Assembly: GCA_964509545.1 (NCBI GenBank)
Contig: CAZDXQ010000004.1
Coordinates: forward strand, 62,001 to 126,000
Direction: 5' to 3'
From: JADJWR01 sp964509545
Lineage (GTDB): Bacteria; Pseudomonadota; Gammaproteobacteria; Burkholderiales; Burkholderiaceae_F
Length of the DNA stretch: 64,000 bases
Shown here piece after piece: positions 16,406-24,600 of this stretch. Both the position numbers and the translations under genes were made by a program. Every line of letters starts with the position of its first letter. Within the stretch, counting starts at the first letter, position 1. The notes under the pieces are model-generated. The model saw nothing but the letters and a program-made list of their open reading frames with translations, had not been told where the DNA came from and ran no database searches.

Positions 16406-16795
16406 ATGGACGCGACGATGGAAAGACTGTTCGTCATGCTCGCCGCAATCAGCGGCTTTATCGCCGTGGGCGCGGGCGCGTTCGGCGCCCACGCGCTGAA
16501 GGCGCGCCTGTCGCCGGAGATGCTGGCCGTGTTCGAAACCGGCGCCCGATATCAGATGGTCCACGCGCTGGCGCTGCTGGCCGTGGCCTGGGCGGCGACG
16601 CGCTGGCCGGGCAGAAGCGTCACCGCCAGCGGCCTGTGCTTCATCGGCGGCACGGTGCTGTTCAGCGGCAGCCTGTACCTGCTGGCGTTAAGCGGCAGCC
16701 GCAGCTTCGGCGCCGTCGCCCCCTTCGGCGGCGTGCTGTTCCTCGCCGGCTGGCTGCTGCTCGCCGCCGCCGCGTGGCGTCGCACGAACCGGTAA
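16406..16795 (+). CDS. DUF423-family small membrane protein (YgdD-like)
   Basis: The 129-residue product has four membrane helices and the family landmarks GAGAFGAHAL near residues 21-30, YQMVHALALL, and GTVLFSGSLYLLAL. DUF423/YgdD proteins are widespread inner-membrane proteins without an assigned function. ATG at 16406 is used; ATG at 16418 (MERLFVML) is also possible. It is convergent with the GNAT gene at 16827. Confidence 0.85.
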   Translation: MDATMERLFVMLAAISGFIAVGAGAFGAHALKARLSPEMLAVFETGARYQMVHALALLAVAWAATRWPGRSVTASGLCFIGGTVLFSGSLYLLALSGSRSFGAVAPFGGVLFLAGWLLLAAAAWRRTNR

Positions 16796-16826
16796 CGCCG
16801 TCCGCCGCCGGCGTGGCGCCGGTAGA

Positions 16827-17351
16827 TCAGTCTTCGTGCCGATAGATCGCGGCGCGACCGCCGCGGAAATCGATCTCGCGCTCGAAGCAGGCGCCGGCAG
16901 CGAGCGCGACGCGCACCGATGCCTCGTTGCCGATGGCGATCAGGCTGATCAGCCGCACGCCCGGCAGATGCTCGCGTGCCATCGCCCGCACCGAGCGCGC
17001 CGCTTCGGCGGCGTAACCCTTGCCGCGCGCCTGCGGCACCAGCGCCCACTTGATCTCCGGTTCCGGCCAGTCGTTCGGAAACCACAGGCCCGCCACACCC
17101 AGCACGTCGCCGCAGCGCCTGTCCTGCAGCACGTACGGACCGTAGCCGCGCCATGCCCAGTGGCCAACCACGCCGGCCAGCGTGCGCCAGGTCTGCGCCT
17201 CGGTCAGTGGCGCGCCGACGGTGTAGCGGACGCTGTCGGCATCGCCGTAGTACGCGTGCAGCGCCCGCCAGTCGGCCTCGGCCGGCAGCCGCAGCGCCAG
17301 CCGCGCCGATTCGATGGCAAGCGGAATGCGCGGCGCGGCGAAGGCGTTCAT
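16827..17351 (-). CDS. GNAT acetyltransferase (RimJ/RimL-like)
   Basis: The 174-residue product has the acetyl-CoA-binding region WALVPQARGKGYAAEAARSV and the RimJ-type start IESARLALRLPAEADW. It probably acetylates an amine of a small molecule or an N-terminus. ATG at 17351 (MNAFAAPR) starts close to the domain; another ATG lies ten codons upstream. It lies 130 bp downstream of glmU on the same strand. Confidence 0.85.
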   Translation of the reverse strand: MNAFAAPRIPLAIESARLALRLPAEADWRALHAYYGDADSVRYTVGAPLTEAQTWRTLAGVVGHWAWRGYGPYVLQDRRCGDVLGVAGLWFPNDWPEPEIKWALVPQARGKGYAAEAARSVRAMAREHLPGVRLISLIAIGNEASVRVALAAGACFEREIDFRGGRAAIYRHED

Positions 17352-17481
17352 CGCGCGCCCTTCGCTGCGCCAGCGGTCCAACCCAGCCGGCGCGCTCTGC
17401 GCGGCAGGCTCACGTGTGCCGGCAGCGGCCGTGCGGTACGCATCGCCCGCGCCGCGGGACAGGCGCTGCCGCTGCGGCCGC

Positions 17482-18861
17482 TCACGCCGGCTTCTTCTTC
17501 GCCGGCCGCTTCCAGTTCTCGACCGTCACCTGCTTGGCGCGGGCCACGGTCAGCTTGCCGCCGGGCACCTCGCGCGTCACCGTCGAGCCGGCGCCGACGG
17601 TGGCGCCGGCACCGATCGTGATCGGCGCCACCAGCACAGAGTTCGAGCCCGTGTGCACGTCGTCGCCGATCACCGTGCGGTGCTTGTTGGCGCCGTCGTA
17701 GTTGGCGACGATCGTGCCGGCGCCGATGTTGACGTTGCGGCCGACGCTGGCATCGCCGACATAGGACAGGTGGTTGGCCTTGCTGCCTTCGGCCATCTGC
17801 GAGTTCTTGACCTCGACGAAGTTGCCGATGTGCACGTCGTCGCCGAGCGTGACCTGCGGCCGCGTCCGCGCAAACGGTCCGATGCGCGCGTTGGCGCCGA
17901 TCGTCGCGCTTTCCAGGTAGCAGAAGCCGAGCACCTCGGTGCCGGCACCGATCGAGCAATCGCGCAGCCAGCAGTTCGGGCCGATGCGCACGCCATCGGC
18001 CAGGCTCACCCTGCCCTCGAAGACGCAGTTCACGTCGATGTAGACGTCGGCGCCGAGCGTCAGCTCGCCGCGCACGTCGAAGCGCGCCGGATCGGCCAGC
18101 GTGGCGCCGTCTGCCATTGCCGCCGCCGCCGCGCGCGCCTGCGCCGCCCGCTCGAGTTGCGCCAACTGTGCCTTGCTGTTCACGCCGAGGGTTTCGTCGG
18201 CATCGGCGGCGATGACGCCGGCCACGCGCACGCCATCGGCCACCGCCTGCGCGACGACGTCGGTCAGGTAGTACTCCTGCTGCGCATTGTCGTTCGACAG
18301 CCGCGCCAGCCACTTCTTCAGCTTCGCCGTCGGCGCCACCAGGATGCCGGTATTGATCTCGTCGATGCGCCGCTCTTCGTCGGAGGCGTCCTTGTGCTCG
18401 ACGATCTTCAGCACGTTGCCGTGCCAGTCGCGCACGATGCGGCCGTAGCCTGCGGGATCCGGCAGGCGCACGGTGAGCACGCCGACGCCGTCGCCGGCGC
18501 CGTCGAGCAGCCGGCGCAGCGTCTCGGCGCGCACCAGCGGCACATCGCCATAGAGCACCAGTGTCGGCGCGTTGTCGTCGATGCGCGAGGCGGCCTGCAT
18601 TACCGCATGGCCGGTACCGAGCTGCGGTTCCTGCAGAACAAAATCGACGTCGCCGCGGTCAGAAAAAGCTGTGCGCACCTGCTCGGCGCCGTGGCCGACG
18701 ACGACCACGGTGCGCGTCGGGCCGCCGCGTCCGGCAACGACCGCTTGCGCCGTGGCGATCACATGCGCCAGCATCGGGCGGCCGGCTACCGGATGCAGGA
18801 CTTTCGGCAAGCGCGACCGCATCCGCTTGCCCTGGCCGGCGGCCAGAATGACGATGTTCAT
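17482..18861 (-). CDS. glmU: Bifunctional GlmU: N-acetylglucosamine-1-phosphate uridyltransferase / glucosamine-1-phosphate acetyltransferase
   Basis: The 459-residue product starts with the nucleotidyltransferase signature LAAGQGKRMRSRLPKVLH. It then shows the GTGHAVMQA and LYGDVPL motifs, and from about residue 255 a left-handed beta-helix of hexapeptide repeats ending in a Lys-rich tail. It makes UDP-GlcNAc, the precursor of peptidoglycan and lipopolysaccharide. Length matches the family. ATG at 18861 begins the signature. The divergent lipoprotein gene starts only 25 bp away. Confidence 0.97.
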   Translation of the reverse strand: MNIVILAAGQGKRMRSRLPKVLHPVAGRPMLAHVIATAQAVVAGRGGPTRTVVVVGHGAEQVRTAFSDRGDVDFVLQEPQLGTGHAVMQAASRIDDNAPTLVLYGDVPLVRAETLRRLLDGAGDGVGVLTVRLPDPAGYGRIVRDWHGNVLKIVEHKDASDEERRIDEINTGILVAPTAKLKKWLARLSNDNAQQEYYLTDVVAQAVADGVRVAGVIAADADETLGVNSKAQLAQLERAAQARAAAAAMADGATLADPARFDVRGELTLGADVYIDVNCVFEGRVSLADGVRIGPNCWLRDCSIGAGTEVLGFCYLESATIGANARIGPFARTRPQVTLGDDVHIGNFVEVKNSQMAEGSKANHLSYVGDASVGRNVNIGAGTIVANYDGANKHRTVIGDDVHTGSNSVLVAPITIGAGATVGAGSTVTREVPGGKLTVARAKQVTVENWKRPAKKKPA

Positions 18862-18886
18862 CGCACGCGAGTAGGAGACAGGGAAC

Positions 18887-19843
18887 GTGGAGTCGTCGAC
18901 ACTGCCGAACGATCGTAGCACCGCCGTCGTGCGCACCGAGATCGCGGCCACTGCCGCGACGCTGAACCGGCATGCGCGCCGCTTCGTGCTGGTCAGCGTC
19001 AGCCTGCTGGTGGCGGCCTGTTCGTCGCTGCAGTTGGGTTACAACAACGCTGACACGCTGCTTGCCTATTCGCTCGACAGCTATCTGGGCCTCGACGACG
19101 AGCAGGCGCGGCTGGCGCGCGGCCGCATCGACGCGCTGCACCGCTGGCACCGCGCCACGCAGTTGCCGGGCTATGTTCAGTTGCTCAATGAGACGCAAGG
19201 CAAGGTCGCCGGCCCCGTGACCGCCGCCGACGTGCGCGACTTCAATGCCGGCGTCAACCGCAGGCTGGCCGCGATCGGCGAGCGGGCGGCGCCGGATCTG
19301 GCGCAACTGGCGCTGACACTGCAGCCGCAACAGGTCGAGCGGCTGGCCGATCGCCTGGCGCGCGATACCTCGAAGGCGCGCCGCGAACTGGTGCGTTTCG
19401 CCGGACCGGAGTCGATCGAGCAGCGCGTCGACCGTTATGTCGAGCGGGCCGAAAGCTGGCTGGGCAAGTTGTCGCCGGAGCAGCGCGAAATGATCCGCGC
19501 CGCGGTGGCCAACCGCCCCGATGCCCACGAGTCGTGGATGCAGGAACGCGAACGGCGCCAGGCGGAACTGGTCGCGCTGGCCTCGCGCATCCGCGCCGAG
19601 CAGCCGGCGGCGGAGACGGCCGCGGCGTGGCTGCGCCAGTACTTCGCCCAGCTTGCCGAGCCGGGCGACCCCGAACGGCGCGCGAAACTGGAGCGGCTGC
19701 GGCAGGACAACGCCGAACTGGTCGCGCAACTGCTCAACAGCGCGACGCTGGCGCAGCGCGCTTCTCTGGTGAAGAAACTGCGCGGCTATGCGGCGGAACT
19801 GGATGCCCTTGCCGCGCGAGGACAGGCAGCGAACCGCGGCTGA
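18887..19843 (+). CDS. DUF6279-family lipoprotein
   Basis: The 318-residue product has a long basic leader (about 30 residues), then a hydrophobic stretch ending in the lipobox LVAAC followed by SSLQLGYNNADTLLAY, the hallmark of this family. The rest is Arg/Ala/Glu-rich helices such as LSPEQREMIRAAVANRP. The family is found in the envelope of beta- and gammaproteobacteria and has no assigned function. The ATG at 18887 gives an unusually long leader. An internal start near the hydrophobic stretch is possible and would free space for promoters next to glmU. Confidence 0.75.
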   Translation: MESSTLPNDRSTAVVRTEIAATAATLNRHARRFVLVSVSLLVAACSSLQLGYNNADTLLAYSLDSYLGLDDEQARLARGRIDALHRWHRATQLPGYVQLLNETQGKVAGPVTAADVRDFNAGVNRRLAAIGERAAPDLAQLALTLQPQQVERLADRLARDTSKARRELVRFAGPESIEQRVDRYVERAESWLGKLSPEQREMIRAAVANRPDAHESWMQERERRQAELVALASRIRAEQPAAETAAAWLRQYFAQLAEPGDPERRAKLERLRQDNAELVAQLLNSATLAQRASLVKKLRGYAAELDALAARGQAANRG

Positions 19844-19894
19844 CGGCCGCGGCGCGATTCATCGATACACGGGGCCGGCGCCGCAGCGCCGGGG

Positions 19895-21358
19895 CTATGC
19901 GGTCGTCGACGGGTGCGCGTGCGCGCGCCGGGCGTGATGCTCGCGATGGGCGCGGTTGCCCGCAGTAGGCGCGAGCGAGCCGACCACCATGCCCACCCCG
20001 GCCATCACCAGTCCGGCGAGCACCGACGGAACGACCTCGCCCAGCGGCGTGAGCGACAGCAGCGCCCAGGTGCTCATGCCGAGCACGATCGACCACACTG
20101 CGCCCTGCGTGGTCGAGCGCTTCCAGTACAGGCCGAGCACCAGCGGCCAGAAGGCGCCGACCACCGGGAACTGGTAGGCCATCGCCACCAGTTCGTAGAT
20201 CGGCGTGCCTTCCATGCGGATCGAATAGCCGAGCACGCAGGCGGCGAAGATCACTAGCGTGATGCGCATCGCGCGCAGCTCGCGCCGGTCCGACAACGAC
20301 ACGAAGTTCTTCAGGATGTTCTCGACGAACGTGGTCGTCGGCGCCAGAAGGGCGGCCGAGGCGGTGGACATGATCGCCGACAGCAGCGCGCCGAAGAAGA
20401 ACACCTTCAGCCAGGTCGGCATGTGCTCCATCACCAGCGTCGGCAGGATCTTCTGCGGATCGTCCTTCAGCAGCGCCGCGGCATCTTCGGGCATCACCAC
20501 GAACGCGGCCACGGCGATGAACATCGGCACCGCGGCAAAAAGCAGATAGGCCGTGCCGCCGATGATCGGGCCGCGAACGGCGTTGCTCTCGCTGTTGGCC
20601 GACATCACGCGCTGGAAGACGTCCTGCTGCGGGATCGAGCCGATCATGATCGTCACCGCCGCCGACAGCCAGAACAGCCACGCGTGCAGCGTCGACTCCG
20701 GCCAGAACCTGAACATCTCCCTGGTCGAGGCATGGGCGACGACCTTGTCGGCGCCGCCGGCAAGATCGGCGGCGAACCAGGCGATCAGCGACAGGCCGAT
20801 GACGATGATCACCATCTGCAGGAAGTCGGTCAGCGCCACCGACCACATGCCGCCGAACACCGTGTAGGTGAGCACCACCGCGGTGCCGATGGCCATGCCC
20901 TGCACGGTCGAAACGGCCCCACCCGACAGCAGGCTGAAGACGAGACCGAGCGCGGTGATCTGCGCTGCCACCCAGCCGAGGTACGAGACGGCGATGACCA
21001 CGGCGCTGAAGATCTCCACGCCGCGGCCGTAGCGATGGCGGTAGAAGTCGCCGATGGTCAGCAGGTTCATCCGGTACAGCTTCGCCGCGAAGAACATGCC
21101 GACGAAGATCAGGCAGAAGGCGGCACCGAAGGGATCCTCGACCGTCTTCTCCAGTCCGCCCTCGATGAACTTGGCCGGAACGCCGAGCACCGTCTCGGAG
21201 CCGAACCAGGTGGCGAAGGTCGTCGTCACCACCATGATCAGCGGCAACGAACGGCCCGCCACCGCGTAGTCGGCGGTGTTCTTCACCCGCGTGGCGGCGT
21301 ACAGGCCGATCGCGATCGATGCCAGCAGGTACAGGACGATAAAACCGATCAGGGTCAT
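19895..21358 (-). CDS. Sodium:solute symporter (SSS family)
   Basis: The 487-residue product has about 13 membrane helices. Family marks include the start GFIVLYLLASIAIGLYAATR, then DYAVAGRSLP, ATWFGSETVLG, and the late motif FFGALLSAIMSTASAALLAPTT, whose Ser/Thr residues form the sodium site. It imports an organic solute with sodium. The substrate is not identifiable because no catabolic gene accompanies it. The C-terminal tail is His/Arg-rich (HREHHARRAHAH), which is unusual and could bind metal. Confidence 0.85.
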   Translation of the reverse strand: MTLIGFIVLYLLASIAIGLYAATRVKNTADYAVAGRSLPLIMVVTTTFATWFGSETVLGVPAKFIEGGLEKTVEDPFGAAFCLIFVGMFFAAKLYRMNLLTIGDFYRHRYGRGVEIFSAVVIAVSYLGWVAAQITALGLVFSLLSGGAVSTVQGMAIGTAVVLTYTVFGGMWSVALTDFLQMVIIVIGLSLIAWFAADLAGGADKVVAHASTREMFRFWPESTLHAWLFWLSAAVTIMIGSIPQQDVFQRVMSANSESNAVRGPIIGGTAYLLFAAVPMFIAVAAFVVMPEDAAALLKDDPQKILPTLVMEHMPTWLKVFFFGALLSAIMSTASAALLAPTTTFVENILKNFVSLSDRRELRAMRITLVIFAACVLGYSIRMEGTPIYELVAMAYQFPVVGAFWPLVLGLYWKRSTTQGAVWSIVLGMSTWALLSLTPLGEVVPSVLAGLVMAGVGMVVGSLAPTAGNRAHREHHARRAHAHPSTTA

Positions 21359-21481
21359 GGACTCCCCGCAACGAACGCGCGGCGCGGAAGCCGGCGACGA
21401 TAAGCCTTCGCGGCGGCTACGCCAAACGCGGCCCGATCGCCGCCGTCGTGGCCGTCTCGCCGCCGCGACGGCATGCCCGGT

Positions 21482-22102
21482 TCAGCGTCGCCGCCAGTGC
21501 TGCCAGCGTTCGCGGCCGGCGAACACGGGCACCGATTCGGCGGCATCGATCGGTGCATCGACGACAAGCTCGAACGCCGGTTCGAGCAGCCCGCGCAGTT
21601 GCGCCGCGGTGATCGCAAACGGCGGTCCGCGCCGCGGCTCGCCCGCGGCATCGTCGACGAAGAAGAACCCGACCATCACGCCGCCCGGGGGCAGCAGTTC
21701 GGCGCAGCGCTCGGCCCACCGCTCCCACAGCCGCGGCGGCAGCGCCGCCAGAAACGCGCGCTCGTAGATCCAGTCGAACAGCGCGGCGTCGAAGGCGAAG
21801 AAATCCGCCTGCCGCACGCGGACGGCATGTTCGGCCGCCAGCACGCTGCGCGCGCGCTCGACGGCGGCCGCCGAGTAATCGACGGCCAGCACGTCGGCGC
21901 CGCGCGCGGCGAGCGCCGCCACCTCGTAGGCTGCGCCGCAGCCGGGAATCAGGACACGCGTGCCCGCGGCGAGCGCGGCCGAATCGAGCCAGCGCAGGAA
22001 CGCCGGCGGCGCGCCACGCGCCTCCCACGGCATGAAGCCGGCGGCGAAGCGCTCGTCCCAGAACGCCGGCTGCGCCGGATCGCGGCTGGCGAAGTCAGCC
22101 AT
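21482..22102 (-). CDS. TPMT-family SAM-dependent methyltransferase
   Basis: The 206-residue product begins with FWDERFAAGFMPWE, has the SAM-binding loop VLIPGCGAAYEVAALAARG and the following VLAVDYSAAAVERA, as in thiopurine S-methyltransferase-type enzymes. In bacteria this family methylates selenium, tellurium or thiol compounds. Which one applies here is unknown. It lies downstream of ubiB on the same strand, after a palindromic repeat. Confidence 0.85.
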   Translation of the reverse strand: MADFASRDPAQPAFWDERFAAGFMPWEARGAPPAFLRWLDSAALAAGTRVLIPGCGAAYEVAALAARGADVLAVDYSAAAVERARSVLAAEHAVRVRQADFFAFDAALFDWIYERAFLAALPPRLWERWAERCAELLPPGGVMVGFFFVDDAAGEPRRGPPFAITAAQLRGLLEPAFELVVDAPIDAAESVPVFAGRERWQHWRRR

Positions 22103-22110
22103 CGCGCGAC

Positions 22111-22216
22111 GTCGTCGCCCCGGCGGAGCCTGCCCCGGCAGACCCTAAGCCGGGGCCCGGGACCCAATCAACTTCCGGCTGCAAGATCTGCCGGCCTGCG
22201 CCGGGACGACAGGCAT
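22111..22216. repeat. REP-like palindromic element between ubiB and the TPMT gene
   Basis: The outer arms GTCGTCGCCCCGG (left) and CCGGGACGAC (right) are complementary, with inner CCGGGGCCCGGGACC. The layout matches the element at 24406-24477, so both probably belong to one dispersed family, here in degenerate form. Confidence 0.5.
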
Positions 22217-22233
22217 GCCGCGTCATGCGCTGC

Positions 22234-23802
22234 TCACCGTCCCGGCAGCGGTATGCCGAGAAACGCCCACGCCGCCATGATCGCCATCGCGGCCAGGGCG
22301 GTGACGCCGATCAGCAGCAACCGGTTGCGCCTCTCGGTTTCCTGTCGCATGCGGCGCAGCTCGGCCAGCATCCGGTCCTGGCGCGATGTGTCCGCGAGCG
22401 CCTGGTGCACGAGCCGCGGCAGTTGCGGCAGCAGATGGCTCCACTGCGCCGCCTCGACCTTCAGCCGTTCCTCGAGCCGCCTGAAGCCGACCTGCTCCTG
22501 CATCCAGCGTTCGAGGAAGGGCTTGGCGGTCTTCCACAGGTCGAGGTCGGGATCGAGCTGGCGGCCGAGCCCCTCGATATTCAGCAGCGTCTTCTGCAGC
22601 AGCACCAGCTGCGGCTGGATCTCGACGTTGAAGCGGCGGCTGGCCTCGAACAGGCGCAGCAGCACCTGGCCGAAGGAGATCTCCTTCAGCGGCCGGTCGA
22701 AGATCGGCTCGCACACGGCGCGGATGGCCGACTCCAGCTCGTCGACGCGGGTGCGCGGCGGCACCCAGCCGGACTCGACGTGCAGCTCCGCCACCCGCTT
22801 GTAGTCGCGGCGGAAGAAGGCGAGGAAGTTCTGCGCCAGGTAGTTCTTGTCGTTGTCCGACAGCGTGCCGACGATGCCGAAGTCCAGCGCGATCCAGCAG
22901 CCGAAGTCGTCGCCGCGGTCGCCGACGTAGATGTTGCCGGGGTGCATGTCGGCGTGGAAGAAACCGTCGCGCAGCGCCTGCGTGAAGAACACCTCGACCG
23001 CCGAGGCCGACAGCCGCTGGATGTCGATGCCGGCCTCGCGCAGCCGCGCCACCTGGCTGACCGGGATGCCGCGCATGCGCTCCATCACGATGACGTTCTC
23101 GCAGCAGTAGTCCCAGTACATCTCCGGCACGCGCAGCAGCCGCGAGCCGGCGAAATTGCGCCGCAGCTGCGCGGCGTTGGCCGCCTCGCGCATCAGGTTC
23201 AGTTCGTCGTGCAGGTACTTGTCGAACTCGGCGACGACCTCGCGCGGGCGCAGCCGCTTGCCGTCGCGCCACAGCTTCTCCACCAGCAGCGCGCCCGCTT
23301 CGAGCAGCGCCAGGTCCTTGTCGATCGCCGCATGCATGCCGGGGCGCAGGACCTTGACCGCCACTTCGCGGCCGGCGAACTTTCCGTCCTTGAGCACGGC
23401 GAAATGCACCTGCGCGATCGAGGCGCTCGCCACCGGTTCGCGCTCGAAGCCGGCGAAGATCTCGTCGAGCCCCCGGCCCAGCCCACGCTCGATCTCGCGC
23501 ACCGCGACCGCCGAATCGAACGGCGGCACGCGGTCCTGCAATGCGGCCAGTTCGTCGGCCACGTCGGTCGGCAGCAGGTCGCGGCGGGTCGACAGCACCT
23601 GGCCGAACTTGACGAAGATCGGCCCGAGATCTTCGAGCGCGCGGCGCAGCCGCACCCCGCGCGGCTCGGTCAGGCGCCGGCCGATCGTGCCCAGCCGCAC
23701 CAGCCGCTGCAGGAACGGGCTCTTCAGGCTGGACAGGACGATCTCGTCCAGCCCGAAGCGGAAGGCGGTGAACAGGATGCGGGCGAGCCGGAAAACGCGC
23801 AT
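22234..23802 (-). CDS. ubiB: Ubiquinone biosynthesis kinase-like protein UbiB
   Basis: The 522-residue product shows the UbiB/ADCK motifs: KFGQVLSTRRD (KxGQ, about 65-75), AVKVLRPG, FFHADMHPGNIYV (about 285-297) and ALDFGIVG. Two membrane helices close the protein at the C-terminus. UbiB is an atypical ATPase needed for the late, aerobic ubiquinone steps at the inner membrane. Its ATG overlaps the TGA of ubiJ by one base, so the two are coupled. Confidence 0.95.
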   Translation of the reverse strand: MRVFRLARILFTAFRFGLDEIVLSSLKSPFLQRLVRLGTIGRRLTEPRGVRLRRALEDLGPIFVKFGQVLSTRRDLLPTDVADELAALQDRVPPFDSAVAVREIERGLGRGLDEIFAGFEREPVASASIAQVHFAVLKDGKFAGREVAVKVLRPGMHAAIDKDLALLEAGALLVEKLWRDGKRLRPREVVAEFDKYLHDELNLMREAANAAQLRRNFAGSRLLRVPEMYWDYCCENVIVMERMRGIPVSQVARLREAGIDIQRLSASAVEVFFTQALRDGFFHADMHPGNIYVGDRGDDFGCWIALDFGIVGTLSDNDKNYLAQNFLAFFRRDYKRVAELHVESGWVPPRTRVDELESAIRAVCEPIFDRPLKEISFGQVLLRLFEASRRFNVEIQPQLVLLQKTLLNIEGLGRQLDPDLDLWKTAKPFLERWMQEQVGFRRLEERLKVEAAQWSHLLPQLPRLVHQALADTSRQDRMLAELRRMRQETERRNRLLLIGVTALAAMAIMAAWAFLGIPLPGR

Positions 23803-24389
23803 CAGGGCGCCGGTGGTCGCGCGTGCAGCCCGATCATCTTTTCCAGCCGCTCGACGTCATCACGCAGCCGGGCGACGTCCTCGGCAAAGGCGGCCATCTC
23901 GCGGCGCGACACCAGCATCGGGTTCTCGGCGATCAGATAGTCGGCCGTCGTCGACGCCAGCCTGCTGCCAGCTTCGCGTGCACCGGCCAGCGCCGCGCGC
24001 AGCAGCGCGACGATGCGCACCGCCGCCGCGTCGCCGACAAAGCGCGACAGTTCCTCCTCGGGCTCCGGGCGCAGCTTCTGCAGCACATCGGACAGCGTCT
24101 GCGCAAACTCGGCATCGCCGTCGAGGCGCACGTTGCGCAGCGCCGCCTTCGGATCGAGCAGGATCTGCGGCAGGGCGGCAGCGTCGACGCCCAGCGTTAC
24201 GGTCGGCGTGCCGCCGTCGGCAGTGAAGTTGCCGTCGGCAGCGATGCCGAGTTGCACCGAAAACGGCAGCGCCAGAAGCCGCGCGCTGCGGCCGGCGAAC
24301 GGCGCTAGCACTGCCCGCGCCCACGGCTCGCGCGCAAGCATGTGGTTGAGCACCGCCGCGGCGGCGCCGGAAGCGATTTGGTCGAGCAC
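23802..24389 (-). CDS. ubiJ: Ubiquinone biosynthesis accessory factor UbiJ (SCP2 domain)
   Basis: The product has about 195 residues with the UbiJ start pattern AAAVLNHMLAREPWARAVLAPFAG, a SCP2 lipid-binding domain (VQLGIAADGNF, VTLGVDAAALPQILLDP) and a C-terminal coiled helix (FAEDVARLRDDVERLEKMIG). UbiJ binds ubiquinone intermediates and helps assemble the Ubi complex with UbiK. GTG at 24389 is chosen because it includes the conserved first helix; the ATG at 24341 would cut into it. The start lies 16 bp from a large palindromic repeat, which makes the native promoter and leader uncertain. Confidence 0.85.
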   Translation of the reverse strand: MLDQIASGAAAAVLNHMLAREPWARAVLAPFAGRSARLLALPFSVQLGIAADGNFTADGGTPTVTLGVDAAALPQILLDPKAALRNVRLDGDAEFAQTLSDVLQKLRPEPEEELSRFVGDAAAVRIVALLRAALAGAREAGSRLASTTADYLIAENPMLVSRREMAAFAEDVARLRDDVERLEKMIGLHARPPAP

Positions 24390-24405
24390 GTCAGCCAGTC
24401 GAGCA

Positions 24406-24477
24406 CGTCGCCCCGGCGCAGGCCGGGGCCCAATTGCAGCGCCGGGAACCTGGCCCCCGGCCTGCGCCGGGGTGACG
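24406..24477. repeat. REP-type element with 23-bp arms
   Basis: The left arm 24406-24428 and right arm 24455-24477 are complementary at 22 of 23 positions (core CCCCGGCGCAGGCCGGGG), separated by 26 bp. The 12-bp run GTCGAGCACGTC occurs twice at its left side (24381-24392 and 24398-24409). The element sits between the S9 peptidase gene and ubiJ. Confidence 0.75.
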
Positions 24478-24600
24478 GCGACCGCACTGCGCCCTCGCCG
24501 CCGAACCAGGCGACCCGAACGAAGCACGGAAACGCATCGAGGCGCCCGAAAGTGCCGCGATTGTGGCAGAACGGCCGCGCGGCCGGTCTCTTGGCATGCC

